Shown: positions 25,140 through 33,743, counted from the first letter of the stretch. The stretch is 64,000 nt of DNA from JASSUD01 sp031963415 (GCA_031963415.1 JASSUI010000001.1:2170001-2234000), one strand, 5' to 3'. Numbers and translations are program-made. Notes: generated by a model not told the origin, from the letters alone.

Positions 25140-25259
25140 ATGAGTAATGCAATCGTAGAACAAGAAATTGAATTGGTTACAGAATTCAGTGCCTCTGAAG
25201 CAACCTTAGGCGGCTCTGGTAAATATAGAGAAGCTGGTGTTGGTCGTTTTCTAGATTAA
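25140..25259 (+). CDS. Lasso peptide precursor A2
   Basis: A 39-aa precursor, second unit of the tandem array, with AAGGAG at 25128-25133. The leader differs from A1 at Ser2, Ala21 and Leu23, and keeps Thr22 at the penultimate position. Predicted core GGSGKYREAGVGRFLD (16 aa), ring Gly1-Glu8. Relative to A1, Gln5 becomes Lys and the C-terminus is Leu-Asp rather than Phe. Predicted mass after cyclisation is about 1649.83 Da (my arithmetic). Confidence 0.9.
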   Translation: MSNAIVEQEIELVTEFSASEATLGGSGKYREAGVGRFLD

Positions 25260-25305
25260 TTAAATTTTATTTTTAATCTTAATTTTCATTTTTGAGGAAT
25301 ACAAA

Positions 25306-25425
25306 ATGAGTAACGCAATCGTAGAACAAGAAATTGAATTGGTTACAGAGTTCAGCGCTTCTGAAGTGACCTTGGGCGGCCCTGGTCGATATAGAGAAGC
25401 TGGTATTGGTCGCTTCGAAGACTAA
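25306..25425 (+). CDS. Lasso peptide precursor A3
   Basis: A 39-aa precursor, third unit, with GAGGA at 25294-25298. Leader nearly identical, Val21, Thr22, Leu23 before the core. Predicted core GGPGRYREAGIGRFED (16 aa), ring Gly1-Glu8. It differs from A2 at core positions 3 (Pro), 5 (Arg), 11 (Ile) and 15 (Glu). Predicted mass after cyclisation is about 1717.83 Da (my arithmetic). It is followed by a 79-base spacer with an inverted repeat and then the B gene. Confidence 0.9.
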   Translation: MSNAIVEQEIELVTEFSASEVTLGGPGRYREAGIGRFED

Positions 25426-25450
25426 TTAAAAATAAAAAAATAAGTAAATG

Positions 25451-25503
25451 CTTCACCTCCTTCTTTATAAAATCTCTCATTAAAAGGGGACGGGGAGGTG
25501 AAG
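25451..25503 (+). promoter_or_regulatory. Hairpin masking the ribosome-binding site of the lasso B gene
   Basis: CTTCACCTCC at 25451-25460 is exactly complementary to GGAGGTGAAG at 25494-25503, with G-T pairs extending it on both sides. The second arm contains the Shine-Dalgarno sequence of the B gene (start 25505). The 33-base loop has no T-run at the arm end, so this looks like a translational brake or RNA-processing site rather than a terminator. It would keep enzyme levels below precursor levels from one transcript. Confidence 0.65.
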
Positions 25504-25504
25504 T

Positions 25505-26374
25505 ATGTTTTGCTTTTTATGGGACCTCCTAAAATTTATTCATAAAAATCGGGCAGCATATATGTTTCACCATTTGATGCCCTCTGTCGTAGGTGCATGT
25601 TTTTCCAATCAAATTATTTTGTTAGATACGGTGCGTGATCGCTATGCAGTGTTATCGCATGCGCAGTCTGCTGCATTAGCAGCGCATTTAGGCTTAGCAT
25701 GGCCTAACGCGCTCACTGATAAAGCGCAAACGGCCCCCGTCATTAAACAGTTGATCGAAATAGGTTGGTTGACGGACACGACCTTTCCTGCGGTTGATCC
25801 TAAATTCAATACCCTTAGTCCAGCGCCACAGATGGGCGGAATGTCGGCTAATGGTTGGAAATTACCGAACGATGCTTTTGAGAAGCGTCCTCCATTTAGT
25901 TTAATTTTCAAAGCTCTCTTTATTTTGAGAAAAGTGCATAAATGTGCAGTACGCGAGAAGCTGCCTGGGCTTTTGCAATTGTGCACGCAGGCACATCAAA
26001 CAGAGAATTTGTTTGTCGGCCAACCTCATGAATATGCACCGTTTGTCGCAGCGCTTAATTGGGCGTGTTTACTTTATCCAAAATCAACTAAATGTCTGGA
26101 ATGGTCGGTCGCGCTAACGCTTTTGTGTGCACGGGCTGGCTTGGCTTTAAAGTTGGTGATCGGTGTGCAATCGTTCCCTTTCTATGCACACGCTTGGTCA
26201 GAAGCCGGCGGTGTGATCATTGGAGATAGTCCCAGTAGAAGGGACGAGCTAGCCGTTATTTTGGAATTTCCTACTGCATTATTAGAACTCACTTATGACT
26301 CTACTCGGCATCGTTTACCCTGGTTCACAAGATGGTTTGGCACCAAATCAACACTCGCAAGTCATTCGCAATAA
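25505..26374 (+). CDS. Lasso peptide leader peptidase with fused RRE domain
   Basis: A 289-aa B protein. The N-terminal half (about 25-95) resembles the PqqD-like RiPP recognition element that binds the leader: GACFSNQIILLDTVRDRYAV and later PVIKQLIEIGWL. The C-terminal half (about 160-289) is the transglutaminase-like protease that removes the leader: KCLEWSVALTLLCARAGL carries the catalytic Cys (about 197), FYAHAWSE the His (about 229), and VIIGDSP the Asp (about 241). Fused B proteins are normal in proteobacterial clusters. The ATG at 25505 has a strong GGGGAGGTG site, itself buried in a hairpin. The C gene starts inside its last 80 bases, so translation is likely coupled. Confidence 0.9.
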   Translation: MFCFLWDLLKFIHKNRAAYMFHHLMPSVVGACFSNQIILLDTVRDRYAVLSHAQSAALAAHLGLAWPNALTDKAQTAPVIKQLIEIGWLTDTTFPAVDPKFNTLSPAPQMGGMSANGWKLPNDAFEKRPPFSLIFKALFILRKVHKCAVREKLPGLLQLCTQAHQTENLFVGQPHEYAPFVAALNWACLLYPKSTKCLEWSVALTLLCARAGLALKLVIGVQSFPFYAHAWSEAGGVIIGDSPSRRDELAVILEFPTALLELTYDSTRHRLPWFTRWFGTKSTLASHSQ

Positions 26375-28046
26375 AAATAATCAAAGCGTAGGGGCGCTCT
26401 GGCAGAGCGAAGAAGGCCCGCATAGCAGGCAAATGATACAGGTGGATGATGTGTCTCACTTCTGTTGCTTATATGGAAATGCTTTCGCCAAAGCGGACAA
26501 TCGCCCTTTGAATAAAGTGGATTTGTCTAAATTTGCGTTAAAAGGCGCTGAGCAACTGACTAGTCAGTTTTGGGGCAAATATCTGTGGATTTCCTTTGAC
26601 AAGGTAACCCAGAAATTTACCTGCTTAAGCGACCCAAGTAGCCAATGGGCAGTGTATTGGTTTTGGTCTGTTCGTCATGGCCTTTTATTCTCTGACTCGA
26701 TTACTTGCTTACATGAAGCACTTAACGAGCGTGGTGAACATCCAGGATGGAATAGGGCATTTTTCTCCAGCTGGTTAGATACAGGATCAGTGCAAAATGG
26801 TGAGCTGCCTTTTGATTCTGTATTTGAGTTGCCAGCAGGCTGTGCAATAACTTGCACTGCGGGCCGTCAACCAGAGGTGATTCCAGTTTGGAATCCTTTG
26901 GCGCATCCCGCTCAAAGTGTGGCGCGAGACCCATTTGATCTGCTTAAAAACTATGCGCAATTGCATGTGCCGGATGCTAGTCAATTGGTGTTAGAGCTTT
27001 CGGGTGGATTAGAGTCTAGTTCTGTTTTACTCGCGTTGCGTGCACAAGCCGCACCTCAACAATCATTGACGTGCGCTCACTATTACAACGGGCAAGTTGC
27101 CTCTTCTAATGAGGTAGCGCACGCGCAAGGCGTTGCGCAATACACGAATGCGCATCTGCATAAAATTGATATACAAACGCTTTCTTTTGCACCTGTGCAA
27201 ACCATTCCACGAATGGCGAAACCGCATATCAGATATTGTTTGTTGGGGTTTAATCAAGAATTTGCAAGCCGCCTCGAAAATAAAGAAAGTACATCGCTGA
27301 TTAGTGGGCACGGTGGCGATTCCCTTTTTCTTGCTCCACCACCTTTCGGTACACTAACCGATGCTTTTCTGAATTTGCGCTGGAAGCAGATGATGCGTAT
27401 TGCGATGGAACTGGCGCTTATGCACCGAGCTTCTCTGCCTCAAGTTGCGCGCAAAGCGATGCGTTCTCTTTTTAGTGCAGATCCCTCTCAAAATGTCGCT
27501 GGTGACTTTGCGTTGTTTTCTAAAGAAGCGCAACAGCCAGCAGGAAAAGGTCGAGCGCATCTACATCCCTTTTTGCAGAAAACAAAAATTCGGCAGCCGG
27601 GTAAGTTGTATCAATTATTTTTGGCCTTTTTATCGTTGGATGATATTCGCTCCCCGGCGCATCCTTTTACGCAGCTGACACATTACCCATTTCTCTCTCA
27701 GCTAATGATTGAGTTAGCAGTTAATACGCCTAGCTACGCGCACTTTGAAGGCGCGCATAACCGTATTCTGTTAAGAAAATCTGTCGCTAAAGCAACCGGA
27801 TACGATAATTTATGGCGCCGCAACAAAGGGGAAACTTCTGGCATTGATCTATTAGGTATTCGTCAGCATAAGAAGCATGTGATGGAACTTTGCTTAGAAG
27901 GTTTTCTGGCTAAAGAGGGTTATCTTGACGTGGCTAAAACCCAGATGGCTATTCAGGAAAGTGCCAAAGGCCGCAGTGAATATTTTATGAATCTCTTACA
28001 TATCTTTGCGGTCGAACTTTTTATGCAAGGTTGGCAACGAGCATGA
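26295..28046 (+). CDS. Lasso peptide cyclase (asparagine synthetase-like)
   Basis: A 583-aa C protein that activates the Glu8 side chain with ATP and joins it to the Gly1 amine. The N-terminal region (about 1-190) is a degenerate glutamine amidotransferase fold lacking the catalytic N-terminal Cys, as expected because ammonia is not needed. The ATP-pyrophosphatase domain starts with LELSGGLESSSVLLAL (about 233-248), where the usual SGGLDS Asp is Glu. ISGHGGDSLFLAPP (about 336) and later LLRKSVAKATGYDNLWRRNKG are further family features. It overlaps B by 80 bases and D by 4. Confidence 0.92.
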   Translation: MTLLGIVYPGSQDGLAPNQHSQVIRNKNNQSVGALWQSEEGPHSRQMIQVDDVSHFCCLYGNAFAKADNRPLNKVDLSKFALKGAEQLTSQFWGKYLWISFDKVTQKFTCLSDPSSQWAVYWFWSVRHGLLFSDSITCLHEALNERGEHPGWNRAFFSSWLDTGSVQNGELPFDSVFELPAGCAITCTAGRQPEVIPVWNPLAHPAQSVARDPFDLLKNYAQLHVPDASQLVLELSGGLESSSVLLALRAQAAPQQSLTCAHYYNGQVASSNEVAHAQGVAQYTNAHLHKIDIQTLSFAPVQTIPRMAKPHIRYCLLGFNQEFASRLENKESTSLISGHGGDSLFLAPPPFGTLTDAFLNLRWKQMMRIAMELALMHRASLPQVARKAMRSLFSADPSQNVAGDFALFSKEAQQPAGKGRAHLHPFLQKTKIRQPGKLYQLFLAFLSLDDIRSPAHPFTQLTHYPFLSQLMIELAVNTPSYAHFEGAHNRILLRKSVAKATGYDNLWRRNKGETSGIDLLGIRQHKKHVMELCLEGFLAKEGYLDVAKTQMAIQESAKGRSEYFMNLLHIFAVELFMQGWQRA

Positions 28047-29941
28047 AAAAGCAACCTAATGCTCAGCAATCTCCGCATGATTTTCGTCGCAATGAAAGTA
28101 AAAAAGAGGAGCACGGCGCTGCTGACGGGGTGTTGCGGAAATTTATTAAAACGATGCCTTTTTTATTGAAGTGTCTGTGGTCGAATACTTGGACTGCGCA
28201 TTTTCAAGTGATGGCTGGTATAGCTTGCATAGGCACTGCGATTGGTGTGAGTGTCGTTACACCAGTATTGCTCAAGTATCTCATCGAAGTCTTATCTGCC
28301 CCGTCACCTGCCACTATAACGGCTTACATGCTGTGCGCGGCTTATGGCAGCTCATGGTTTCTGTCACAAGCGTTGCGGCGTGGCGAGCAATTTCTATTTT
28401 TATTGATTAATGAGCGTATCAAACGTACCGTGACACTCAATTACGTAAGCCAAGTGCTGAACCAACCTGCGATAGCACTTAGTGAGCATCAAACTGGAAC
28501 AGCCGCAAGTGAAGTCAGGCGTGCGCAAGACAGCATCATGCGGGCATTGATCGGTATTTTTTTTAGTATTGTCCCGCTCTGCATCGAAATCATATTTGCG
28601 GGTCTTGTTGTGTTTTCGTTGTTTGGTCCGCTCTATGCATTTGTACTATTGGGGTTTTTATTAGCTTATCTCGGTTTCACTGCGGTGACCGTGCAACGTA
28701 GCGCGCGGCTACAACGACAAGGTAATCTCGCTACAGATCGTGCTTCGGCGCGCTTAGTTGATGTGCTAACGCATGTGCAAACGATCAAAGCTTTTGCTAA
28801 TGAAACAAGCGAGCTGACGCAGCTGGATAAAACTTTTCAGACTAGCCAACAAATTAACAACCGCACCAATCGGGTAATGGAATTATTCGGCACGTTGCAA
28901 CTCCTGATCCTCGGCACAGCGTTAGCAACACTGATTTTATTGGCGTGTAGAGATATCTTGGCGCATCGATTGACCGTTGGCGATTTCGCATTATTAAGCA
29001 GTTATCTGCTGCAATTCACGCTGCCGCTTGGCTTTTTGGGGTATGCGATTCGGGAAGCTCAGCTGGGTATATTTAACCTAAGTGAATTGCTGGAAAAATT
29101 GCAAGCGCGGCATCAATTTCAAGAGAAGCATCAGTCGTTGTTTAAACAAGCACCATCAATCGAATTCCAGCAAGCGAGTTTTCGTCATGCATCGGGCAAA
29201 CGCATCTTAGATCATGCCAATTTCTTTATTCCTGCGGGCTCTCTTTGTGCAATCGTTGGAGAAACCGGCACCGGAAAATCCACGTTAATGAAATTACTGC
29301 TACGTTTATATGCACTGGATAGTGGAAAGATATTGATAAATGGTAAAGCGATTGAATCATTTGACGCGCAGCCTTTACGCCAATCAATTAGCTATGTGAC
29401 ACAGGATGCGCATTTATTAGACCGATCTTTGCTCGATAACCTCCGTTTCGCGCATCCTACTGCCTCGGAGAGCGACATTACGCAAGCGATTCAAATGGCG
29501 ATGCTAACGCCAGTTGTTAACGCGGCAAACGAAGGGCTCGACACTCATGTCGGTGAGCGCGGCAACAAACTATCAGGCGGCGAACAACAAAGAGTTGCAT
29601 TAGCTCGCGCACTACTGCGACAAAGTCCTTTATTACTACTTGACGAACCCACCGCAGCACTTGATGCACAAACCGAAGAAGCCATCTTTCACCATCTATA
29701 TAAACATTATCGACACACTACGCGACTGGTCATTGCGCATCGCCTCTCAGCGGTTCAACACGCCGATTTAATTCTGGTGTTAAAAGAAGGTGCCATCGTT
29801 GAATCAGGCACGCATCAGCGTTTATTAGCACAAAACGGCGTATATGCTGATCTTTGGCGCAGGCAAGGCAATATGCAATGGGATAAAACAGGGTTTGGTG
29901 ATAAGCGTCTCCAAAACATTCGACAAGTGTCAATTTTTTAG
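28043..29941 (+). CDS. Lasso peptide ABC exporter
   Basis: A 632-aa half-transporter with about six N-terminal membrane helices (residues about 40-330) and a C-terminal ATPase: Walker A GETGTGKST, signature LSGGEQQRVALARALL, Walker B LLLLDEPTAALD and switch His in VIAHRLSAVQ. It should dimerise in the inner membrane and export the mature lasso peptides, giving self-protection. I use the ATG at 28043 (ATGA overlap with the C stop) over a TTG 12 bases earlier. No isopeptidase (E) or TonB receptor gene follows. Confidence 0.92.
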   Translation: MKKQPNAQQSPHDFRRNESKKEEHGAADGVLRKFIKTMPFLLKCLWSNTWTAHFQVMAGIACIGTAIGVSVVTPVLLKYLIEVLSAPSPATITAYMLCAAYGSSWFLSQALRRGEQFLFLLINERIKRTVTLNYVSQVLNQPAIALSEHQTGTAASEVRRAQDSIMRALIGIFFSIVPLCIEIIFAGLVVFSLFGPLYAFVLLGFLLAYLGFTAVTVQRSARLQRQGNLATDRASARLVDVLTHVQTIKAFANETSELTQLDKTFQTSQQINNRTNRVMELFGTLQLLILGTALATLILLACRDILAHRLTVGDFALLSSYLLQFTLPLGFLGYAIREAQLGIFNLSELLEKLQARHQFQEKHQSLFKQAPSIEFQQASFRHASGKRILDHANFFIPAGSLCAIVGETGTGKSTLMKLLLRLYALDSGKILINGKAIESFDAQPLRQSISYVTQDAHLLDRSLLDNLRFAHPTASESDITQAIQMAMLTPVVNAANEGLDTHVGERGNKLSGGEQQRVALARALLRQSPLLLLDEPTAALDAQTEEAIFHHLYKHYRHTTRLVIAHRLSAVQHADLILVLKEGAIVESGTHQRLLAQNGVYADLWRRQGNMQWDKTGFGDKRLQNIRQVSIF

Positions 29942-30011
29942 CCGTTCACGCTTTTAAAAGATATTTCTCTTTCTCTATCTACCCCATCTTTTTAGTACCA
30001 AAGCCTAAATA

Positions 30012-30266
30012 TTGCTTCAACCACAGCTCAGATGCCTTGCCTCGTTCATGGACTTAAGATCACTTCATTGGTTGAAATACAAGGCTGCTGCTCGGATGCT
30101 CGAGATGGAGCTGGCCGAGCTTGAACCTGAGTCCGCACGCACTGTACAGTATCCGTTCTGTCGGCTGGCATACCACAAGCTATTCGGAGCACTACGCGCA
30201 GAGGGCAGTCGTGCCTGTGTGTTGATTGACGGTGCTGTTGTGGCTGCTGCACCGCTGTGGATATAG
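30012..30266 (+). CDS. Unrecognised short open frame
   Basis: An 84-codon frame without a recognisable domain or good ribosome-binding site. Its composition is richer in G+C than the genes on both sides, and it sits in the 370-base gap between the lasso exporter and the lipoprotein. It may be the remnant of a larger gene. Coding status is doubtful. Confidence 0.2.
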   Translation: MLQPQLRCLASFMDLRSLHWLKYKAAARMLEMELAELEPESARTVQYPFCRLAYHKLFGALRAEGSRACVLIDGAVVAAAPLWI

Positions 30267-30309
30267 CTTATTTGGTCAGCCCTATAGACTTCTTCAATAG
30301 GAGGGGAAA

Positions 30310-31140
30310 ATGGTACATAAATGGTGTCTTGGGTGGATGGTAGGGGTTCTTCTTTTGGCCGCTGGCTGCAATGGCAAGCATGGAAAAGAAAACGATCTGG
30401 CCCAATTTAAGCAGTCGTATCAATGTTCAGGGTGTGATTTACAAGAGGTGGATTTATCGCATTTTGATCCGCTAGCGGCAAATAGCCCCATGCGGGAGTT
30501 GTTATCTCTTCGAAAGGCCAATCTGACAAAGGCTAAACTCGATGAAATACACCTACCAGGTTGTTCAAAAGGTCTTGATGAGGCCTGCTTTAACAAGGTT
30601 GACCTAACGGAAGCGAACCTTACCGGCGCTTCCTTAAGAAAGGCGAGATTACACGCTGTTGATTTTACGCAAGCAATTTTGCGTGCTAGCCGATGGGACA
30701 GGGCGATTTGTGGCTTCTGTAACTTCTCAAAAGCCGATTTTTCGCATGCTGAACTAACTTATATGGATAGCTCTCAAGTTAATAGCATGGCTGGGACGGG
30801 AAGCACCTTCGATGAAGCGAATTTCTCCCATGCTGATTTAAGTCATGCTGCCTTGTCCGGGTCTTTTGTCAAAACAAATTTTTCTCATGCGAAGCTGCAT
30901 TTCGCGAAGTTGGAAGGTGCTGATGATGGGCTTCTGTCTGATAATCCTGCGCTTTCCGGCGCAGAGAGAGATATTTTAGATGGGGATATTTTATGGGCAG
31001 GCGCTAATTTTACGGATGCAGATTTAAGCGGCGCGACTATAAAAGTTGATAGCAGAGGCAACTCACTTGGGGATTTGCATAAAGTTATTTTATGCCGCAC
31101 CCGAATGCCAGACGGCACGATCAATAACCGAGATTGCTGA
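30310..31140 (+). CDS. Pentapeptide-repeat lipoprotein
   Basis: A 276-aa secreted protein with a lipoprotein signal peptide: hydrophobic stretch WMVGVLLLAAGCNG with lipobox LAAGC and lipidated Cys at residue 20. From about residue 45 onward, A(D/N)LXX pentapeptide repeats dominate (KANLTKAKLDEI, EANLTGASLRKA, KADFSHAELTYM, EANFSHADLSHA), predicting a right-handed quadrilateral beta-helix. Strong AGGAGGGG site before the ATG. No enzymatic motif is present. A membrane-tethered scaffold or surface protein is the likely role. Confidence 0.75.
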   Translation: MVHKWCLGWMVGVLLLAAGCNGKHGKENDLAQFKQSYQCSGCDLQEVDLSHFDPLAANSPMRELLSLRKANLTKAKLDEIHLPGCSKGLDEACFNKVDLTEANLTGASLRKARLHAVDFTQAILRASRWDRAICGFCNFSKADFSHAELTYMDSSQVNSMAGTGSTFDEANFSHADLSHAALSGSFVKTNFSHAKLHFAKLEGADDGLLSDNPALSGAERDILDGDILWAGANFTDADLSGATIKVDSRGNSLGDLHKVILCRTRMPDGTINNRDC

Positions 31141-31252
31141 TTGCGTGGCTGCTTTAAATGTGTTGCGGCTGTACACCCATTCGAATTTTAATAGAAGGAA
31201 AGAAGGCCTATAGAGAAAAAGTAATCATGCTAGATAGCCGCATTTAGCCTGA

Positions 31253-31336
31253 CATGTACGTCAAGTACACTCCGGTTCCTCCGCTCCGGCCTTCCCCCCG
31301 CTGACGACCTTTTAGACATTTATGAAACGAGTTCTA
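31253..31336. repeat. P2 element remnant (right part)
   Basis: About 84 bases match the right 60% of the P2 elements at 22065 and 23144 (ATGTACGTCAAGTACACTCC through to the terminal GAAACGAGTTCTA). The left terminal repeat is missing. Confidence 0.7.
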
Positions 31337-31478
31337 ACAAAATACAGAATTACTGAGGCTAGATTATTTGCATTCTTAGTATTGACTGTGAAATAGCTCA
31401 AAAATTACGAGCTTTATCCAAATGGCATAGAGTTTGGATTTTTTCTTTAAAAAATAGAATGTTAGATTTCCGGCTGTA

Positions 31479-32180
31479 ATGAGCGAAATAATCATTTACG
31501 AATTAGCAGATGGTAGGCACGTTGATGTGCGGCTTGAGGGGGAGAGTCTTTGGTTGACCCAGGAGCAAATTGCTGATTTATTCCAGAGAGAACGCTCGGT
31601 AATTACTAAGCATGTGCGTAATATTTTTAAGAGCGCTGAATTATTTGAAGAAAGCAATGTGCAAATTTTGCACATTGCTGATTCAGATAAGCCAGTCAAA
31701 TTCTATAACCTTGATGTCATTATTGCTCTCGGCTACCGGGTTAATTCCAAGCGTGGTACACAATTTCGTCAATGGGCCACAACTATTCTGCGTGAGCATT
31801 TGATGCAGGGATGGACGATAGACCGCACTCGATTTGAGCACAATGCTGCTGAACTTGAAGCAGCCTTAATGCTAATTAGAAAAACGGCTCAATCGCCCGC
31901 TTTAATGACAGAAACAGGGAGAGGATTGGTCGAAATTGTTAGTCGCTATACCCAAACTTTCTTATTACTGCAACGCTATGATGAAGGATTGTTAACTGAG
32001 CCTAATGGAACGGTAGGTGGAGTGCTGCCAACTCTTGCCGAGGTGAGGCAAGCCATTGCTGGCTTGAAAGCTGATCTTATAAAAAATGATGTGATTCGAA
32101 AGGCTCGCACACTGCTCTATAAGCAGCTAATGGTTAAGTGCCACCGGTCAACTCGCCAATGTGTAATCTCTCAGCGCTAA
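31479..32180 (+). CDS. RhuM-family protein, truncated before the Fic/DOC domain
   Basis: A 233-aa protein. Residues 1-110 form the RhuM/KilA-N-like virulence-protein domain: VRLEGESLWLTQEQIADLF, then VITKHVRNIF, KFYNLDVIIALGYRVNSKRG and FRQWATTILREHLMQGW. Relatives with this N-terminus and the following VEIVSRYTQTFLLLQRYDEG linker continue into a Fic/DOC AMP-transferase domain (HPFxDGNKR). Here the frame diverges near residue 215 (LIKNDVIRKART) and stops, so that domain is gone. The convergent F-box/LRR gene overlaps its 3' end by 4 bases. Probably a gene remnant, although the N-terminal domain could still fold. Confidence 0.75.
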   Translation: MSEIIIYELADGRHVDVRLEGESLWLTQEQIADLFQRERSVITKHVRNIFKSAELFEESNVQILHIADSDKPVKFYNLDVIIALGYRVNSKRGTQFRQWATTILREHLMQGWTIDRTRFEHNAAELEAALMLIRKTAQSPALMTETGRGLVEIVSRYTQTFLLLQRYDEGLLTEPNGTVGGVLPTLAEVRQAIAGLKADLIKNDVIRKARTLLYKQLMVKCHRSTRQCVISQR

Positions 32181-33061
32181 TTGTCTTCAGCTCCATAGAT
32201 CACATGCAGCGATGTCAATTCACTTAACTGTGCACGGCCTGCGTCGGTAATATTAATGCAACCCGATAAATCAAGCTGTTGCAACTGTTTTAATCTACTT
32301 ACATAGTTAAGGCCTACATCGGTAATATTGATGCAGTCCCATAGGCAGAGCTGCAGTAACTGTGTCAATCTGCTTACATGCTCCAAGCTCAGGTCGGTTA
32401 GGTTGCAGCAGAATTCTAGAGTTAGGTGCTGCAACCGCGGCAATCTGCTTATATGCTCAAGACCTGCGTCGGTAATATTGCTGAGGAGCGATAGCTCAAG
32501 CTGCTGCAACTGTGTCAATCTGCTTACATGTTCAAGACCAGCATCGGTAATATAGTCACAGGACTCTAGGTTGAGCCGCTGCAACTGGGTCAATCTACTT
32601 ACGTGTTCAAGACCTTCGTCGTCAATATTGGCGCACTCTTGTAAAACCAAATTGTGTATCGATAGCGATGCAGACAATTTTTGTAAATCTTCATTTCTAA
32701 AATCTGCTCCGTAAAGCGTTAACGTAGAAATCTTTCTCTTACTATCATTTAAAGCGATTAGCGTCTTTTGAAGCTCGCTCCTCTTTGTAATTTTGATAGG
32801 TACAGGAATGGGGGTGGCAATTTGATTTAGTGTAGAGCTAACGAGCCGCATTGTATTAAGCGTCGGCCTATCTAAATAGCGCATCATCATCAATAATAGC
32901 TCCGTAGGAAGCGCTTCTAAGATGAATGGGACTTTGGGGGCAGAGTTTGTTAATAAGCTAGGCTCGTGTAACTCAGCACTTTCAGAGAGTTGATCAATGC
33001 GTGATGCGTTTTGTGTCTGAAAAAATAAAGGAGAAATGCTGGAGTTTATCGAGTTTGACAT
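32177..33061 (-). CDS. F-box and leucine-rich-repeat protein (eukaryote-like effector)
   Basis: A 294-aa protein. An F-box-like helix bundle lies at about 48-85: ALPTELLLMMMRYLDRPTLN followed by MRLVSSTLNQIA. Six or so 24-residue leucine-rich repeats of the cysteine-containing (AMN1/FBXL) type follow, for example LQRLNLESCDYITDAGLEHV, repeated with small changes to the end. In eukaryotes F-box/LRR proteins recruit substrates to SCF ubiquitin ligases; bacteria have no SCF, so a host-directed role is the natural reading. No secretion signal is visible. I use the ATG at 33061; a TTG at 33100 is the other option. Confidence 0.75.
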   Translation of the reverse strand: MSNSINSSISPLFFQTQNASRIDQLSESAELHEPSLLTNSAPKVPFILEALPTELLLMMMRYLDRPTLNTMRLVSSTLNQIATPIPVPIKITKRSELQKTLIALNDSKRKISTLTLYGADFRNEDLQKLSASLSIHNLVLQECANIDDEGLEHVSRLTQLQRLNLESCDYITDAGLEHVSRLTQLQQLELSLLSNITDAGLEHISRLPRLQHLTLEFCCNLTDLSLEHVSRLTQLLQLCLWDCINITDVGLNYVSRLKQLQQLDLSGCINITDAGRAQLSELTSLHVIYGAEDN

Positions 33062-33272
33062 GATCAAGAGTGGCAGTAAATTTCTGGGATAGAAGGTCAA
33101 TGGCTCTGTATTCTATATGCTGCGAACTCAATCAAAAAAGAAATAACGGGGAGCGATACATGCCTTTTCTTGTGAAGTTCATCTAAAAAATGTCGTGTCA
33201 CAGTCTAAGATGGATGTAATGTATTTGAGAGTGTTATTCTATAGATAGATATCTAAAAATTCACTTCCTCTA

Positions 33273-33743
33273 ATGAAGATGATCAATTGCAAACGCTGCG
33301 GAGATAGGAGTGACGTTGTCAAGAATGGCAAAGTAAGAAACCAACAACGGTACTACTGCAAAAGCTGCGCGTACAACTTTGTTCGAGCAGATAAAAGACA
33401 AAACCGAGGCTACCCGGAAGAAGTGAAAGCGCTGGCGGTGATGCTGTATGGGACGATGAAGTGCAGCTACGGCATGATTGCGCGTTTGCTCAAGACAAGC
33501 CGCAGGACGGTCTATATGTGGGTGAAACAAGCGGGTAATGAGCTGCCAGAACCTGCCCTTCCCGAAAAGATAGAAGCGATTGAGTTTGATGAAATGTGGC
33601 ATTTTGTGCAGTCTAAAAAAAACAAATGGTGGATATGGAAAGCCTTAGATCCTTCCTCCAGGAAGTGCATCGCTTGGGTCATCGGTCGTCGCGACGCTCA
33701 GACCTTTAGACGGCTCTATGACAAAGCAACCTATGAAAAATAG
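33273..33743 (+). pseudogene. IS1-family transposase, C-terminally truncated
   Basis: A 156-codon single-frame IS1-type transposase. It has the zinc-ribbon CKRCGDRSDVVKNGKVRNQQ with YYCKSC, the helix-turn-helix at about 50-80 (MIARLLKTSRRTVYMWVKQA) and the first catalytic Asp region IEFDEMWHFVQSKKN. The IS1 match ends at GRRDAQTFRRLYDK; the rest of the DDE domain (about 70-80 residues) is missing, and the frame closes at the boundary with the helicase gene. Confidence 0.85.

Larger units (their letters stand above)
24974..25425 (+). repeat. Tandem 166-bp precursor repeat, three units
   Basis: The three precursor genes begin at 24974, 25140 and 25306, exactly 166 bases apart. Leader codons are almost unchanged between units and the intergenic parts are similar (TTTTTATTGTTAATTTTC and relatives, then GAGGA/GGAGTACAAAATG). 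Differences concentrate in the core. This is a recent tandem triplication with diversification of the mature peptide. Confidence 0.9.
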
